From positions 3,612,969 to 3,676,968 of the forward strand of contig NZ_LGQW01000015.1 in assembly GCF_003116035.1 (NCBI RefSeq): 64,000 nt of DNA, given 5' to 3'. This document shows positions 25,113-34,451 of this stretch, in pieces. The stretch comes from Azospirillum sp. TSH64 (GTDB taxonomy: Bacteria; Pseudomonadota; Alphaproteobacteria; Azospirillales; Azospirillaceae). A model generated the notes under the pieces. That model was given only the letters and a program-made list of their open reading frames with translations, searched no databases and was not told the origin of the DNA. A program made the translations under genes and the position numbers. Position 1 is the stretch's first letter. The number at the start of each line of letters is the position of its first letter.

Positions 25113-27629
25113 ATGAGCACCCATTTGCCGGACCTCGAGGCGTGCGATTGGAGCGCAACCCCGCTCGGACCGCGTGAGAGCTGGAGTCCCGCCCTCGAGG
25201 CGATCTTCACCATGATGCTCGGATCCCCCTTCGCCATGTGCGCGACCTGGGGACCGGAACAGACGCTGCTCTACAACGCCGCCTATGTTCCCTTCCTGGG
25301 CAAGCGCCACCCGGCGGCGCTGGGGCAGCCGATTGCCGTCGTCTGGTCCGAGGTGTGGGACACGATCGGCCCGCTCATCGCGCGTGTGCTGGAGGGCCAG
25401 TCGGTCAGCGTCACCGACATGCACCTCGTGATGACCCGCAACGGCAGCGAGGAGGACACATGGTGGACCTTCGCCTACAGCCCGCTGCGCGATCGCGGAC
25501 GGGTCGTCGGCATGCTCGACATCGCGACGGAAACGACGGCAGGGGTCATGGCGGCCAGGCAGCGCGACGCCGTCGAGGCGGAACTGCGGGCGCGCAACGT
25601 GGCGCTGGAGCAGGAGGTGGCCGCCCGCACCGAAGCCGGCAACCGGTTCTCCACCCTCATTCAGCATCTTCCGGTCGCGGTGTGCCTGTTCGACGCCGAT
25701 GGGCGGGCGCTGCTGTCCAGCCCGCTCTATCGCGAACTCCTGCCCGATCAACCCATCCCCTCCAGAATGACGAAGCAGGAGGAGGCCGACCGCTGGCGCA
25801 GTTTCGACGCCAACGGGGAGCGCCTTCCGCCCAGCCGTTATCCCGCCGCACGCTCCCTGCGCGGCGAATTGGTCTCTCCCGGCATCGAATTCCTCCACCG
25901 AAAGACGGATGGAACCGAGCGCTGGTTCGCCGTCAGCAGCGTGCCGCTGACGGACGGCGCCGGACAGGTCACCGGCGCCATCGCGATGCTGGAAGACATC
26001 GACCATCGCAAGCGCGCCCTGGAGACCGCCCGCACCGATGCCGAACGGGTCCAGCTGGCCCTGTCGGCCGGCGCGATCATCGGCACCTGGTTCTGGGACA
26101 TCGCGACCGACCGCTTCACCATCGACGAGGCGTTCGCCAAGGCCTTCGGGGTCGATCCGGCGCTCGGGCGCGAGGGCATCAGCCTGGCGCAGATGGTCGA
26201 GACCGTGCATCCGGACGACCGGGCCGGTCTGGCCAAGGCGGTCGGCGAAGCGGTTGCGCGGGGTGGCCGCTATGCCCACCAGTACCGCGTCCGCCGGCAT
26301 GACGGACGCTATTACTGGATCGAGGCCAACGGGCGCGTCGATCACGGCGCCGACGGGACGCCGCTGGGCTTTCCCGGCGTGCTCATCGATGTCGAGGAGC
26401 GGCGCACGATCATAGCGGAGCGCGACCGGGCGATTGCGGAGCTGCGCGCCCTCAACGACACCCTGGAACAGCGCGTCGCCGAGCGCACGGCCGAGCTGAT
26501 GCAGGCCGAGGAGACGCTGCGGCAATCGCAAAAGATGGAGGCGGTCGGCCAGCTGACCGGCGGCATGGCGCACGACTTCAACAATCTGCTCCAGGCGATG
26601 TCGGGCTGCCTTCAACTGGTCGGGCGGCGCGCTGGCCATGTCGCCGGGGTGCAGAAGGTGCTCGATTCCGGCCATCAGGCGGTGGACCGCGGCGCCAGCA
26701 TGATCCGGCAGCTGATGGCCTTCTCGCGCCGCCAGAACCTCGAACCCGAAGCCTTCGACGTCCGCGACCGCCTGCTGGGGATGCGCAGTTTCCTCGACCG
26801 GGCGCTGCGCGCGGACATCCGGCTGGAGTTCGATCTGGAAGCCGGCTTGTGGCCGGCGATGGCCGACCCGGTGCAGTTCGAACTGGCGATCCTGAACCTC
26901 GCCACCAACGCCCGCGATGCCATCGCCGGAGCCGGCCATCTGCTGATCGGTGCCGGCAACGTCGAGCAGTGCGGCGAGCATGGCCTGTACGGCTCCTTCC
27001 TGCGGATCTGGGTGCGGGACAGCGGCCATGGCATGGCGCCGGCAACGCTGGAGCGGATCTTCGAACCCTTCTTCACTACCAAGGCGGTGGGCCAGGGCAC
27101 CGGGCTGGGGCTGGCGCAGGTCTACGGCTTCTGCCGGCAATCCGGCGGGATCGCGACCGTCGACAGCGCGGAGGGGCAGGGCACCAGTGTGACGCTGCTG
27201 CTGCCGCGTGCCGAGACGATGCCCGCGGTGGCGGTCGATGCCCGGCGGCCCGTGGTCGATGGCGGCGGCGCCAGCGTGCTGCTGGTCGAAGACGACCCGG
27301 TGGTGGCGCTGGTGATCGTCGCGGCGCTGGAGGAAATGGGGTATCGGGTCAGCCGCGCCGCGAACGGGGAAGAGGCGTTGCGCCTGTTGCGGGACGGGGA
27401 AAGGCCGGACCTGCTGTTCAGCGACGTGGTGATGCCGGGCGAGATCGACGGTCCGGCCCTGGCGGCGGCGGCGCGGGCCCTGCTGCCCCGGCTGGCGGTG
27501 GTTCTGACCACCGGCTACAGCGAGGACCGGGCCGGGTTGAAAGGCTTCCCGGTGCTGTCGAAGCCCTACCGGATCGAGGATCTGGCGCTGACCCTGCGCC
27601 AGGAGATCGACCGGAACGCTAAACTTTAG
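25113..27629 (+). CDS. Hybrid sensor histidine kinase with PAS domains and receiver
   Basis: 838 residues, no transmembrane segment, thus cytoplasmic. N-terminal GAF/PAS-like region (residues 1-150), two PAS domains (about 170-310 and 315-440, the second with HPDD and a PAC-like GVLIDV ending), a coiled coil, HisKA with H487 (GGMAHDFNNLLQA), HATPase_c (DSGHGM, GTGLGLAQV) and a C-terminal receiver with D771 (LLFSDVVMPGE). Phosphotransfer would start at H487 and reach D771; no output domain or cognate regulator lies nearby, so it is an orphan. It may respond to light, oxygen or a small ligand through PAS. Confidence 0.85.
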   Translation: MSTHLPDLEACDWSATPLGPRESWSPALEAIFTMMLGSPFAMCATWGPEQTLLYNAAYVPFLGKRHPAALGQPIAVVWSEVWDTIGPLIARVLEGQSVSVTDMHLVMTRNGSEEDTWWTFAYSPLRDRGRVVGMLDIATETTAGVMAARQRDAVEAELRARNVALEQEVAARTEAGNRFSTLIQHLPVAVCLFDADGRALLSSPLYRELLPDQPIPSRMTKQEEADRWRSFDANGERLPPSRYPAARSLRGELVSPGIEFLHRKTDGTERWFAVSSVPLTDGAGQVTGAIAMLEDIDHRKRALETARTDAERVQLALSAGAIIGTWFWDIATDRFTIDEAFAKAFGVDPALGREGISLAQMVETVHPDDRAGLAKAVGEAVARGGRYAHQYRVRRHDGRYYWIEANGRVDHGADGTPLGFPGVLIDVEERRTIIAERDRAIAELRALNDTLEQRVAERTAELMQAEETLRQSQKMEAVGQLTGGMAHDFNNLLQAMSGCLQLVGRRAGHVAGVQKVLDSGHQAVDRGASMIRQLMAFSRRQNLEPEAFDVRDRLLGMRSFLDRALRADIRLEFDLEAGLWPAMADPVQFELAILNLATNARDAIAGAGHLLIGAGNVEQCGEHGLYGSFLRIWVRDSGHGMAPATLERIFEPFFTTKAVGQGTGLGLAQVYGFCRQSGGIATVDSAEGQGTSVTLLLPRAETMPAVAVDARRPVVDGGGASVLLVEDDPVVALVIVAALEEMGYRVSRAANGEEALRLLRDGERPDLLFSDVVMPGEIDGPALAAAARALLPRLAVVLTTGYSEDRAGLKGFPVLSKPYRIEDLALTLRQEIDRNAKL

Positions 27630-27645
27630 AGCAAACCGCCTATTT

Positions 27646-28443
27646 TCAAAAGAACGGCAGGGGGCCGGGAAAGTTGCCGACGGGCACGAGGTGGGTGACC
27701 AGCCCCGCGCCCTCCTGCCAGCGGTGAAGCAGGAAGGCCGGCGGCTCGACGTAGGAGGCCGGCTCGGCATCCGGTGCGAGCCGCAACGCGATGGCCGTCG
27801 TCGTGCTGGGGGCTGTGACCAGCACCGTCCCGGCAAAGCGGGCCAGCATGAAGCGGTGGACATGCCCGCACAGAAGCCGCTCGACCTGGGGATGGGCGGC
27901 CAGCACCGCCGCCAGACCCATGCCGTTCCGGCAATTGTACGCGTCGATGCAGGCGATGCCGCTTTCAAGGGGCGGCTGATGCAGCATGACGAGCGTCGGC
28001 CGCTCCGGCTCCTCCGACAGGCGCGCTGCGAGCCAGGCGCAGGCCTCCTCGCTTGCCTCCCCATGATGCTCGCGGGGAACGGTCACATCGAGGCCGAGGA
28101 TGCGCAGCGGCCCTTTGTCGCCCACAGCGAAGTGGAGAGGCCCCGTTGCCGGCAGGTATGAGTGATCCGCGAAGGCCGTCCGGAACGCGTCCCGGTCATC
28201 GTGATTGCCCGGCAGCAGCAGGACCGGCTGGCGAATGGACCGCAGTGCGGCGCGCGCCTGCCCGTACTCGGCCGCGGTGCCGCGGTCGACGATGTCGCCG
28301 GTGACGATCACGAGGTCGGGTGCCGGATCGAGCGCGTTCAGCTGACGAACTGCGGCGTCGAACATCGCGTTCGAGTCGACCAGCCCCTGGTACAGCTCGC
28401 CCCGCGGGCGGATGTGGGGATCGGACAGATGGGCGATCAGCAA
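27646..28443 (-). CDS. Metallophosphoesterase, 3',5'-cyclic-nucleotide phosphodiesterase-like
   Basis: 265 residues with all calcineurin-type motifs: DPH (residues 8-10), GDIVDRG, GNHDDRD, a histidine in MLHQPP and GHVH near 190. Size and the LSDPH start match CpdA-type cAMP phosphodiesterases, but this family also hydrolyses other diesters. Convergent with the hybrid kinase gene (16 bp apart) and divergent from the LacI-controlled operon. Confidence 0.78.
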   Translation of the reverse strand: MLIAHLSDPHIRPRGELYQGLVDSNAMFDAAVRQLNALDPAPDLVIVTGDIVDRGTAAEYGQARAALRSIRQPVLLLPGNHDDRDAFRTAFADHSYLPATGPLHFAVGDKGPLRILGLDVTVPREHHGEASEEACAWLAARLSEEPERPTLVMLHQPPLESGIACIDAYNCRNGMGLAAVLAAHPQVERLLCGHVHRFMLARFAGTVLVTAPSTTTAIALRLAPDAEPASYVEPPAFLLHRWQEGAGLVTHLVPVGNFPGPLPFF

Positions 28444-28579
28444 GGCGGCGGTCCCCGGTCGTGGTTTCGGTCAGCCTAGAGGGTCGGGACCGTTTTCAAA
28501 AGCCGATGAGCCGGCTTCGCGGTAGGGCCCGTCACGGTTATCCCGCCGGACACAAAGCCAGATTCTTTCCGAATGCATG

Positions 28580-28595
28580 ATGACAACGTTGTCAT
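28580..28595. promoter_or_regulatory. LacI-family operator O1
   Basis: ATGACAACGTTGTCAT is a perfect 16-bp palindrome with the central CG typical of LacI/GalR operators. It lies 82 bp before the first gene of the operon that ends with a LacI-family regulator gene. Confidence 0.7.
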
Positions 28596-28612
28596 TGCAT
28601 CCATGCGGCGCT

Positions 28613-28628
28613 ATGATAACGTTGTCAT
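28613..28628. promoter_or_regulatory. LacI-family operator O2
   Basis: ATGATAACGTTGTCAT, one base different from O1. Centre-to-centre distance to O1 is 33 bp, about three turns, so two dimers or a tetramer could bind on one face. It lies 49 bp before the start codon of the PLP-enzyme gene. Confidence 0.7.
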
Positions 28629-28676
28629 CGGACGTTCGACGCTTCGTCCTCATCTGGCTGATCAGGATTGCCGCCC

Positions 28677-29963
28677 ATGAGCCTGTTTCTCGATGCGCTG
28701 CTCGACAGCGGTTTGGACGACACCATCCGCGGGGTGCCGCCGGGGACGGCGCCGCTGCAGCTGCGCGATGTCGGCGCCCAGAACTGGCGGCCGGCTGCCG
28801 GCGACATGGCGCTGCCGGTCCTGACGCTCGACGAGGACGCGTTTGCCGCCAACCGCGACCTGATCCTTGCCTATGCGCGACAGCACGGTGTGGCACTCGC
28901 CCCGCATGCCAAGACGCCGATGGCGCCGCAGATCGCGTCGGGACTGGTGGAGGCCGGGGCCTGGGGCGCCACCGTCGCCAATCTGCAGCAGGCCGCCGTG
29001 CTGCTGCGCGCCGGCGTGACCCGGCTGATCCTCGGCAACGAGATCGGCGGCATCGCCAGCGGCAGACGGCTGGGCGCTCTGCTCGCCGCCCACCCCGACG
29101 CCGACCTGCGCGCCTTCGCCGACTCCCCGGCGGCGGTTGAGACGCTTGCCGCTGCCGCCAAAGCCGCCGGCCGTCCGCTGGCCGTCTTGGTCGAAGTCGG
29201 CGCCGGCCGCGGCGGCGCCCGCGACCGCGCGGCGGTGGACGCGATCCTCACCGCGGTGCTGCTGCATCCCGGCCTGCTGGTTCTCGACGGCGTCGCCACC
29301 TATGAGGGGGCTGTCGCGACCTCCGATCCGGCCCAGACCGCCGCCAACATCGCCGCCCTGATGGAGCGGACGGCGGAGGCCTTCGCTCTGGTGCGCGCGC
29401 TGGCGCCGGAGCGGCCGCTGCTGCTCACCGCCGGCGGATCGGCCTTCTTCGACATGGTGGTCGCCGCCCTGGCGCCGGTCGCGAAAGCCGACGGCAACGC
29501 CACGCTGGTGCTGCGCAGCGGTGCCATCTTCTTCCACGACCACGGCACCTACGAACGCGCGCTCGGCGCGCTGGACGCCCGGCAGGGTTTCGCCTGCGGC
29601 GGGGCGACGGCCGCCGATTTCCGCCCGGCCCTGCGCCTGTGGGCGGAGGTGCTGACCCGGCCGGAGCCGGGGCTGGCGATCTGCGGCTTCGGCATGCGCG
29701 ATTCCTCCTTCGACCAGGATCTGCCCCGCCCGCTGCGCATCCACCGCGACGGCGTGGCGCTGTCGGCGGACGGGCTGCGGGTGACGCGGCTGAACGACCA
29801 GCACGCCTTCGTCGCCGTGCCGGCCGGCCAAGAGCTCGCTGTCGGCGACATCGTCGAGTTCGGCATCTCGCACCCCTGCACCTGCATCGACCGCTGGCGG
29901 GTGCTGTTCGGCCTCGATGCCGACGGGCGGGTGTGCCGTGCCTACCGCACCTTCTTCGGCTGA
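28677..29963 (+). CDS. PLP-dependent D-serine/D-threonine dehydratase- or aldolase-like enzyme
   Basis: 428 residues of the fold III (alanine-racemase-like) group. The PLP lysine is K79 in PHAKT; the C-terminal HPCT motif (in FGISHPCTC) matches the His/Cys zinc site of eukaryotic-type D-serine dehydratase (DSD) and D-threonine aldolase relatives. It should eliminate water from, or cleave, a 3-hydroxy D-amino acid. A RidA homologue in the same operon fits an enzyme that releases 2-aminoacrylate-type enamines. ATG 28677 is preferred over TTG 28668. First gene after operators O1/O2. Confidence 0.75.
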   Translation: MSLFLDALLDSGLDDTIRGVPPGTAPLQLRDVGAQNWRPAAGDMALPVLTLDEDAFAANRDLILAYARQHGVALAPHAKTPMAPQIASGLVEAGAWGATVANLQQAAVLLRAGVTRLILGNEIGGIASGRRLGALLAAHPDADLRAFADSPAAVETLAAAAKAAGRPLAVLVEVGAGRGGARDRAAVDAILTAVLLHPGLLVLDGVATYEGAVATSDPAQTAANIAALMERTAEAFALVRALAPERPLLLTAGGSAFFDMVVAALAPVAKADGNATLVLRSGAIFFHDHGTYERALGALDARQGFACGGATAADFRPALRLWAEVLTRPEPGLAICGFGMRDSSFDQDLPRPLRIHRDGVALSADGLRVTRLNDQHAFVAVPAGQELAVGDIVEFGISHPCTCIDRWRVLFGLDADGRVCRAYRTFFG

Positions 29964-29984
29964 CCCGAGACGGCCAGATTCCCC

Positions 29985-30653
29985 ATGCAGACATTGAATT
30001 TCCAGCAGCTCTGGCGCTATCAGGACCAGCTGATCGACGGCACGCTGCACACGCTGCTGCTGACCCTGGTCGCCGCGGTCCTCGGCACCGCCATCGGCGT
30101 CGCCGCGGCGGCGGCGGTGCGCAGCGGGCCGCGTCCGGTGCGCTGGGCGATCCGCGGCTATGTCGAGCTGATCCGCAACACGCCGTCGCTGATCCAGCTG
30201 TTCGTGGTCTTCTTCGTGCTGCCGGGCTTCGGCCTGCGGATGGGGGCCTTCGAGGCGGCGTCCATCGCGCTCGGCCTCTATTTCGGCGCCTACTGCACCG
30301 AGATCGTCCGTGCCGGGCTCGACGCCATCCCCGGCAGCCAAGTGGAAGCGGGCCAGTGCCTGGGGCTCTCGCGCTGGCAGGTGTTCCGGTACATCGTGCT
30401 GCCGCCCGCCCTGCGCAGCGTCTATCCCGCCTTCACCAGCCAGTTCGTCCTGCTGCTGCTCGGCACCTCGCTGGCCTCGCAGATCTCGGCGGAGGAGCTG
30501 TTCCATACCGGCGGCTTCATCGAGACGCGCACCTACCGCAGCTTCGAGGTCTATGCCGTGATCTGCGGCATCTACTTCGCCCTGGTGATGACCTTCAAAC
30601 TGCTGTTCGCCGCGGTGGGGCACCTCGCCTTCCGCTGGCCGGTTCGGCGCTGA
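29985..30653 (+). CDS. Polar amino-acid ABC transporter permease 1
   Basis: 222-residue HisM/GlnP-type permease with about five membrane segments and the coupling loop EAGQCLGLSRWQVFRYIVLPPAL. ATG 29985, 21 bp after the dehydratase-like gene. Forms a heterodimeric channel with the next permease. Confidence 0.88.
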   Translation: MQTLNFQQLWRYQDQLIDGTLHTLLLTLVAAVLGTAIGVAAAAAVRSGPRPVRWAIRGYVELIRNTPSLIQLFVVFFVLPGFGLRMGAFEAASIALGLYFGAYCTEIVRAGLDAIPGSQVEAGQCLGLSRWQVFRYIVLPPALRSVYPAFTSQFVLLLLGTSLASQISAEELFHTGGFIETRTYRSFEVYAVICGIYFALVMTFKLLFAAVGHLAFRWPVRR

Positions 30654-30667
30654 CGGAGACACCGGCC

Positions 30668-31318
30668 ATGCGTTCCTTCTCCCTCGGCGACCTGCTGTCG
30701 CTGCTCAGCGCCCTGCAATGGACGGCCGTCCTCGTCCTCATAGCACTCGGCTTCGGCGCGCCGCTGGCGCTGGCGCTCGCCCTGATGCGGACCAGTGCCA
30801 GCCGCGCGCTGCGCTGGACCGCCACCGCCTTCCTGCAACTGGTGCAGGGCGTGCCGCTGCTCGGCCTGCTGATGTTCTTCTATTTCGGCATGCCGGTCTT
30901 CCTCGGCATCGAGATGCCGCCGCTGGTCGCCGTCGGCATCGCCATGACCGTCTACACCGCCTCCTTCCTCGGCGAGATCTGGCGCGGCGGCATCGAGGCG
31001 GTGAAGCACGAGCAGTGGGAGGCCGCCGCCTGTCTCGGCCTGTCGACCTGGCACCAGTTCCGCTACGTCATCGCGCCGCAGGCCTTCCGCATGGCGCTGC
31101 CGCCGACCGTCGGCTTCCTCGTCCAGCTGATCAAGGGCACCTCGCTGGCCTCCATCGTCGGCTTCGTCGAGCTTGCCCGCGCCGGCCAGCTGGTCAGCGC
31201 CGCCACCTTCCAGCCCCTGCTGGTCTACTCGATCGTCGCGGCGATCTATTTCGCCGCCTGCCTGCCGCTCACCCTGTGGGCCCGTTCCCTGGAGGTCCGT
31301 CTCAATGGCGCTCGTTGA
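30668..31318 (+). CDS. Polar amino-acid ABC transporter permease 2
   Basis: 216 residues from ATG 30668, 14 bp after permease 1. HisQ/GlnP type, with coupling loop EAAACLGLSTWHQFRYVIAPQAF and conserved GTSLASIVG before the last helices. Its end overlaps the ATPase gene by 14 bp. Confidence 0.87.
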   Translation: MRSFSLGDLLSLLSALQWTAVLVLIALGFGAPLALALALMRTSASRALRWTATAFLQLVQGVPLLGLLMFFYFGMPVFLGIEMPPLVAVGIAMTVYTASFLGEIWRGGIEAVKHEQWEAAACLGLSTWHQFRYVIAPQAFRMALPPTVGFLVQLIKGTSLASIVGFVELARAGQLVSAATFQPLLVYSIVAAIYFAACLPLTLWARSLEVRLNGAR

Positions 31319-32033
31319 CATCCGAAACGTTACCAAGAGCTATGGGTCAACCCAGGTGCTCAAGGGGGTGTCGCTCGACATCAAGGAAGGCGAGATCGTC
31401 ACCATCATCGGCAAGTCGGGCTCCGGCAAATCGACCCTGCTGCGCTGCATCAACGCGCTAGAGCGCATCGACGGCGGCGAGATCACGGTGGAAGGCCAGC
31501 CGGTGCGCACCGACATGCCGAACCTGCGCGACTTCCGCCAGCGCGTCGGCATCGTCTTCCAGGCCTTCAACCTGTTCCCCCACATGACGGTGGAGCGCAA
31601 CATCACGCTGGCGCCGGTCCTCAACAAGCGGATTGCCAAGGCCGACGGCCGGGCGCTGGCGCTGGACGTGCTGGAGCGGGTCGGGCTGGCCGACAAGATC
31701 GACGCCTTTCCGGCCCAACTGTCCGGCGGGCAGCAGCAGCGCGTCGCCATCGCCCGCTGCCTCGCCATGAAGCCGCACCTGATGCTGTTCGACGAGGTGA
31801 CCTCGGCGCTCGACCCCGAACTGGTCGGCGAGGTGCTGAAGGTGATGGAGGACATGGCGCGCCAGGGCATGACCATGGTGCTGGTCACCCACGAGATGGG
31901 CTTCGCCCGCAACGTCGCCTCCAAGATCGTCTTCATGCACCAGGGCCGCGTCTGGGAAGAGGGGCCGCCGGCCGAACTCTTCGCCAACCCCCGCACACCC
32001 GAATTGCAGAGCTTCATCGCCTCCGTCCGCTGA
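31305..32033 (+). CDS. Polar amino-acid ABC transporter ATP-binding protein (GlnQ/HisP-like)
   Basis: 242 residues from ATG 31305. Walker [11 protein letters not shown] loop [12 protein letters not shown], signature LSGGQQQR, Walker [14 protein letters not shown] and switch [11 protein letters not shown] are all canonical. GGAGG lies just upstream inside the permease gene, so translation is probably coupled. Confidence 0.9.
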   Translation: MALVDIRNVTKSYGSTQVLKGVSLDIKEGEIVTIIGKSGSGKSTLLRCINALERIDGGEITVEGQPVRTDMPNLRDFRQRVGIVFQAFNLFPHMTVERNITLAPVLNKRIAKADGRALALDVLERVGLADKIDAFPAQLSGGQQQRVAIARCLAMKPHLMLFDEVTSALDPELVGEVLKVMEDMARQGMTMVLVTHEMGFARNVASKIVFMHQGRVWEEGPPAELFANPRTPELQSFIASVR

Positions 32034-32114
32034 GGCGCTGCCGTGCCATTCGCCGAACCAACCACCGGTTCCCTGCCGAGGACCGGACAACCACCAGAAC
32101 AGAGGAGCAATGTC

Positions 32115-32918
32115 GTGAGACTCTTCCGGACCCTCGCCGCCGCCGTGGCGGTCTGCGCCACCGTCGCGCTCTCCGCCGCCGCCCTGCCGTCCGCCGCCAA
32201 GGCCGATGCCCTGCAGAACGTGCTGTCGGCCGGCAAGCTGCGCGTCGGCGTTCTGATGGACGCCGCCCCCTGGGGCTTCAAGGACGCCAAGGGCGAGGCC
32301 GCCGGCCTCGACATCGACCTGGCGAAGCTGATGGCCGCCGACATGGGCGTGAAGCTGGATCTGGTCCAGGTGACCGGCGCCAACCGCATTCCCAGCCTGC
32401 TCGCCAACAAGGTCGACGTGCTGATCGCCGCCGCCGGGGCCACGCCGGAGCGCGCCCAGCAGGTGACCTTCACCCAGCCCTACGCCGCGGTCAATCTCGG
32501 CGTCTACGGGCCGAAGTCGATGGCGAACGCCAGCGATCCCGAGGGTCTGAAGGGCCACAGCATCGGCGTCGCCAAGGGCTCGACGCTCGACATCTGGCTG
32601 ACCGACAACGCTCCCGGCGCCAAGCTGGTGCGCTTCGAGGACACCCCCGGCGCCATCGCCGCCTATCTGGCCGGGCAGGTCGAAACCTTCGCCGAGAACA
32701 GCGCCATCGCGCTGAAGGTCGCGCAGGACAATCCCGGCAAGGAGGTCGAGCAGAAGTTCCTGATCCGCCAGTCGCCGGCCCATGTCGCCGTCCGCCACGG
32801 CGAACAGGATTTGGTCAACTGGATCAACACCTTCCTGTTCTACAACCGCCTGAACGGCAAGCTGGGCGCCCTGCAGATGACGTGGTTCAAGGAAAAGCAG
32901 ACGCTTCCGCAGATGTAA
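32115..32918 (+). CDS. Polar amino-acid ABC transporter substrate-binding protein
   Basis: 267 residues from GTG 32115, with AGAGGAG seven bases upstream. Sec signal peptide ([28 protein letters not shown]) and family-3 solute-binding domain ([30 protein letters not shown]). An upstream GTG at 32043 would add 24 non-signal-like residues and is less likely. The ligand is probably the amino acid or acyl amino acid processed by the other operon products. Confidence 0.87.
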   Translation: MRLFRTLAAAVAVCATVALSAAALPSAAKADALQNVLSAGKLRVGVLMDAAPWGFKDAKGEAAGLDIDLAKLMAADMGVKLDLVQVTGANRIPSLLANKVDVLIAAAGATPERAQQVTFTQPYAAVNLGVYGPKSMANASDPEGLKGHSIGVAKGSTLDIWLTDNAPGAKLVRFEDTPGAIAAYLAGQVETFAENSAIALKVAQDNPGKEVEQKFLIRQSPAHVAVRHGEQDLVNWINTFLFYNRLNGKLGALQMTWFKEKQTLPQM

Positions 32919-32952
32919 CCCGCCGTTCGGCATCCAAGAGAGGTTCTTTCCG

Positions 32953-33297
32953 ATGATCACGAGGTTCCAGGTCGGTTCGCGCATGAGCCAGGCCGTCGTC
33001 TGCCAGGGCATGGTCCACATCGCGGGCCAGGTCGCCAACAACCGCACCGGCTCCATCCACGAGCAGACCCGCGACGTGCTGGCCAAGATCGACGCCCTGC
33101 TGGAGGAGGCCGGCAGCGACAAGTCCAAGCTGGTCGCCGTCAACGTCTTCCTGCCGCACATCACCGACTTCGACGCCATGAACGAAGTCTATGACGCCTG
33201 GATCGACCCGGCCAACCCGCCGGCCCGCGCCTGCACCGAGGCGCGGCTGGCCGACCCCGACCTGCGCGTCGAGATGACGGCGCTCGCCGCCCTGTAA
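32953..33297 (+). CDS. RidA-family enamine/imine deaminase
   Basis: 114 residues of the YjgF/YER057c/UK114 family, which hydrolyses reactive enamines such as 2-aminoacrylate to keto acid and ammonia. The catalytic arginine is the R in NPPARACTE near residue 95, and the trimer-type core VCQGMVHIAGQV is present. In this operon it would clear the product of the PLP enzyme. SD AGAGAGG before ATG 32953. Confidence 0.82.
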   Translation: MITRFQVGSRMSQAVVCQGMVHIAGQVANNRTGSIHEQTRDVLAKIDALLEEAGSDKSKLVAVNVFLPHITDFDAMNEVYDAWIDPANPPARACTEARLADPDLRVEMTALAAL

Positions 33298-33373
33298 GCG
33301 GGCTTCCTCGGTGAACCGGAAGGGGCGCCGGGCAACCGCTGCCAAGGCGCCCCTCCGCCAGAAGGTTTTTGGA

Positions 33374-34408
33374 ATGCACACTGGCCTCTACCACGCGCTC
33401 GATTTCGCCGCCGACGGCAAGTCGCTGGATTTCCTCAGCATCCCGTTCTCGGTGGACCGCTCCCCCTATTATCAGGTGAAGGTTCCGGTCTGCCGCGTGC
33501 GCAACGGGACGGGCCCGCGCGTGCTGCTGATGGCGGGCAACCACGGCGACGAATATGAGGGCGAACTGCTGCTGGGCCGGCTGTTCCGCCGCCTCGATCC
33601 GGCGCGCATCCGTGGCGAGGTGACGATCCTGCCGGTCGCCAACGCCCCGGCGGCGATGGCGGCGCGGCGCCGGTCGCCGCTGGACGAGGGCAACCTCAAC
33701 CGCGCCTTCCCCGGCGACCCCGCCGGCACGCCCACCTTCCGGCTGGCGTATTTCCTCGAACATGAGCTGTTCCCGCGCCACGACGTGGTGTTCGATATCC
33801 ATTCCGGCGGCACCTCGATGGCCCACCTGCCCTGCGCCCTGATCGAACGGCAGGGCACGCCGGACCGGCTCGGCCGCGCGCTGGAGCTGATGCGGGCGCT
33901 CGGCATGCCCTACGGATTCGTGGCGGAGAACGGGGCGACAGCGCCGACCTCGATGGCCGCCGCCGCACGGGCCGGCGTCATCGGCATCAGCGGCGAGTTC
34001 GGCGGCGGCGGCACGGTGACGCCGGAGACCATGGCCTACACCGCCCGCGCCATCGACAATCTGCTGATCGCCGTCGGGTTGACCGACGCGCCGGTTCTCT
34101 CGGTTCCGGCACCGGTTCCGGCGCCGATGCAACTGCTTCAGCTTGACAGCCATCGGCAGGCGATCTACGCGCTGCGGCGCGGCTGGTTCGAGCCGGCGGT
34201 CGATGTCGGGGCGCGGGTCGCCGCGGGCGATCTCGCCGGCTGGTTCCACGACCTGACGCGGCTCGACCAGCCCGAGGAGGAACTGCGCTTCGAGGAGGCG
34301 GGCATCGTCATTTCGCGGCGCCTGCACAGCGACAGCGAGGCCGGCGACTGCCTGATCCAGGTGGCCCGTCCGGTGGAGGAGGCGGGCATCCTGGGGCGCG
34401 CGGCCTGA
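33374..34408 (+). CDS. Succinylglutamate desuccinylase/aspartoacylase-family deacylase
   Basis: 344 residues from ATG 33374. Zinc-site motifs of the AstE/AspA family: GNHGDEYEGE near residue 57 and DIHSGG near 140, with the catalytic glutamate in SGEFGGGG near 215; the last 100 residues form the usual beta-sheet domain. Such enzymes remove acyl groups from N-acyl amino acids. Related proteins (DoeB) act in ectoine breakdown, but no DoeA partner is present. GTG 33311 is a weaker alternative start. Confidence 0.78.
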   Translation: MHTGLYHALDFAADGKSLDFLSIPFSVDRSPYYQVKVPVCRVRNGTGPRVLLMAGNHGDEYEGELLLGRLFRRLDPARIRGEVTILPVANAPAAMAARRRSPLDEGNLNRAFPGDPAGTPTFRLAYFLEHELFPRHDVVFDIHSGGTSMAHLPCALIERQGTPDRLGRALELMRALGMPYGFVAENGATAPTSMAAAARAGVIGISGEFGGGGTVTPETMAYTARAIDNLLIAVGLTDAPVLSVPAPVPAPMQLLQLDSHRQAIYALRRGWFEPAVDVGARVAAGDLAGWFHDLTRLDQPEEELRFEEAGIVISRRLHSDSEAGDCLIQVARPVEEAGILGRAA

Positions 34409-34451
34409 CCGGGCGGCATCGCATGGAGAGGCGGCCAAGGAGACGGGCGAC

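Noticed and set aside
25005..28064. Thousand-codon minus-strand frame opposite the hybrid kinase
   Set aside because: Runs through the true minus-strand phosphoesterase gene in another frame and mirrors the kinase; not a fusion protein.
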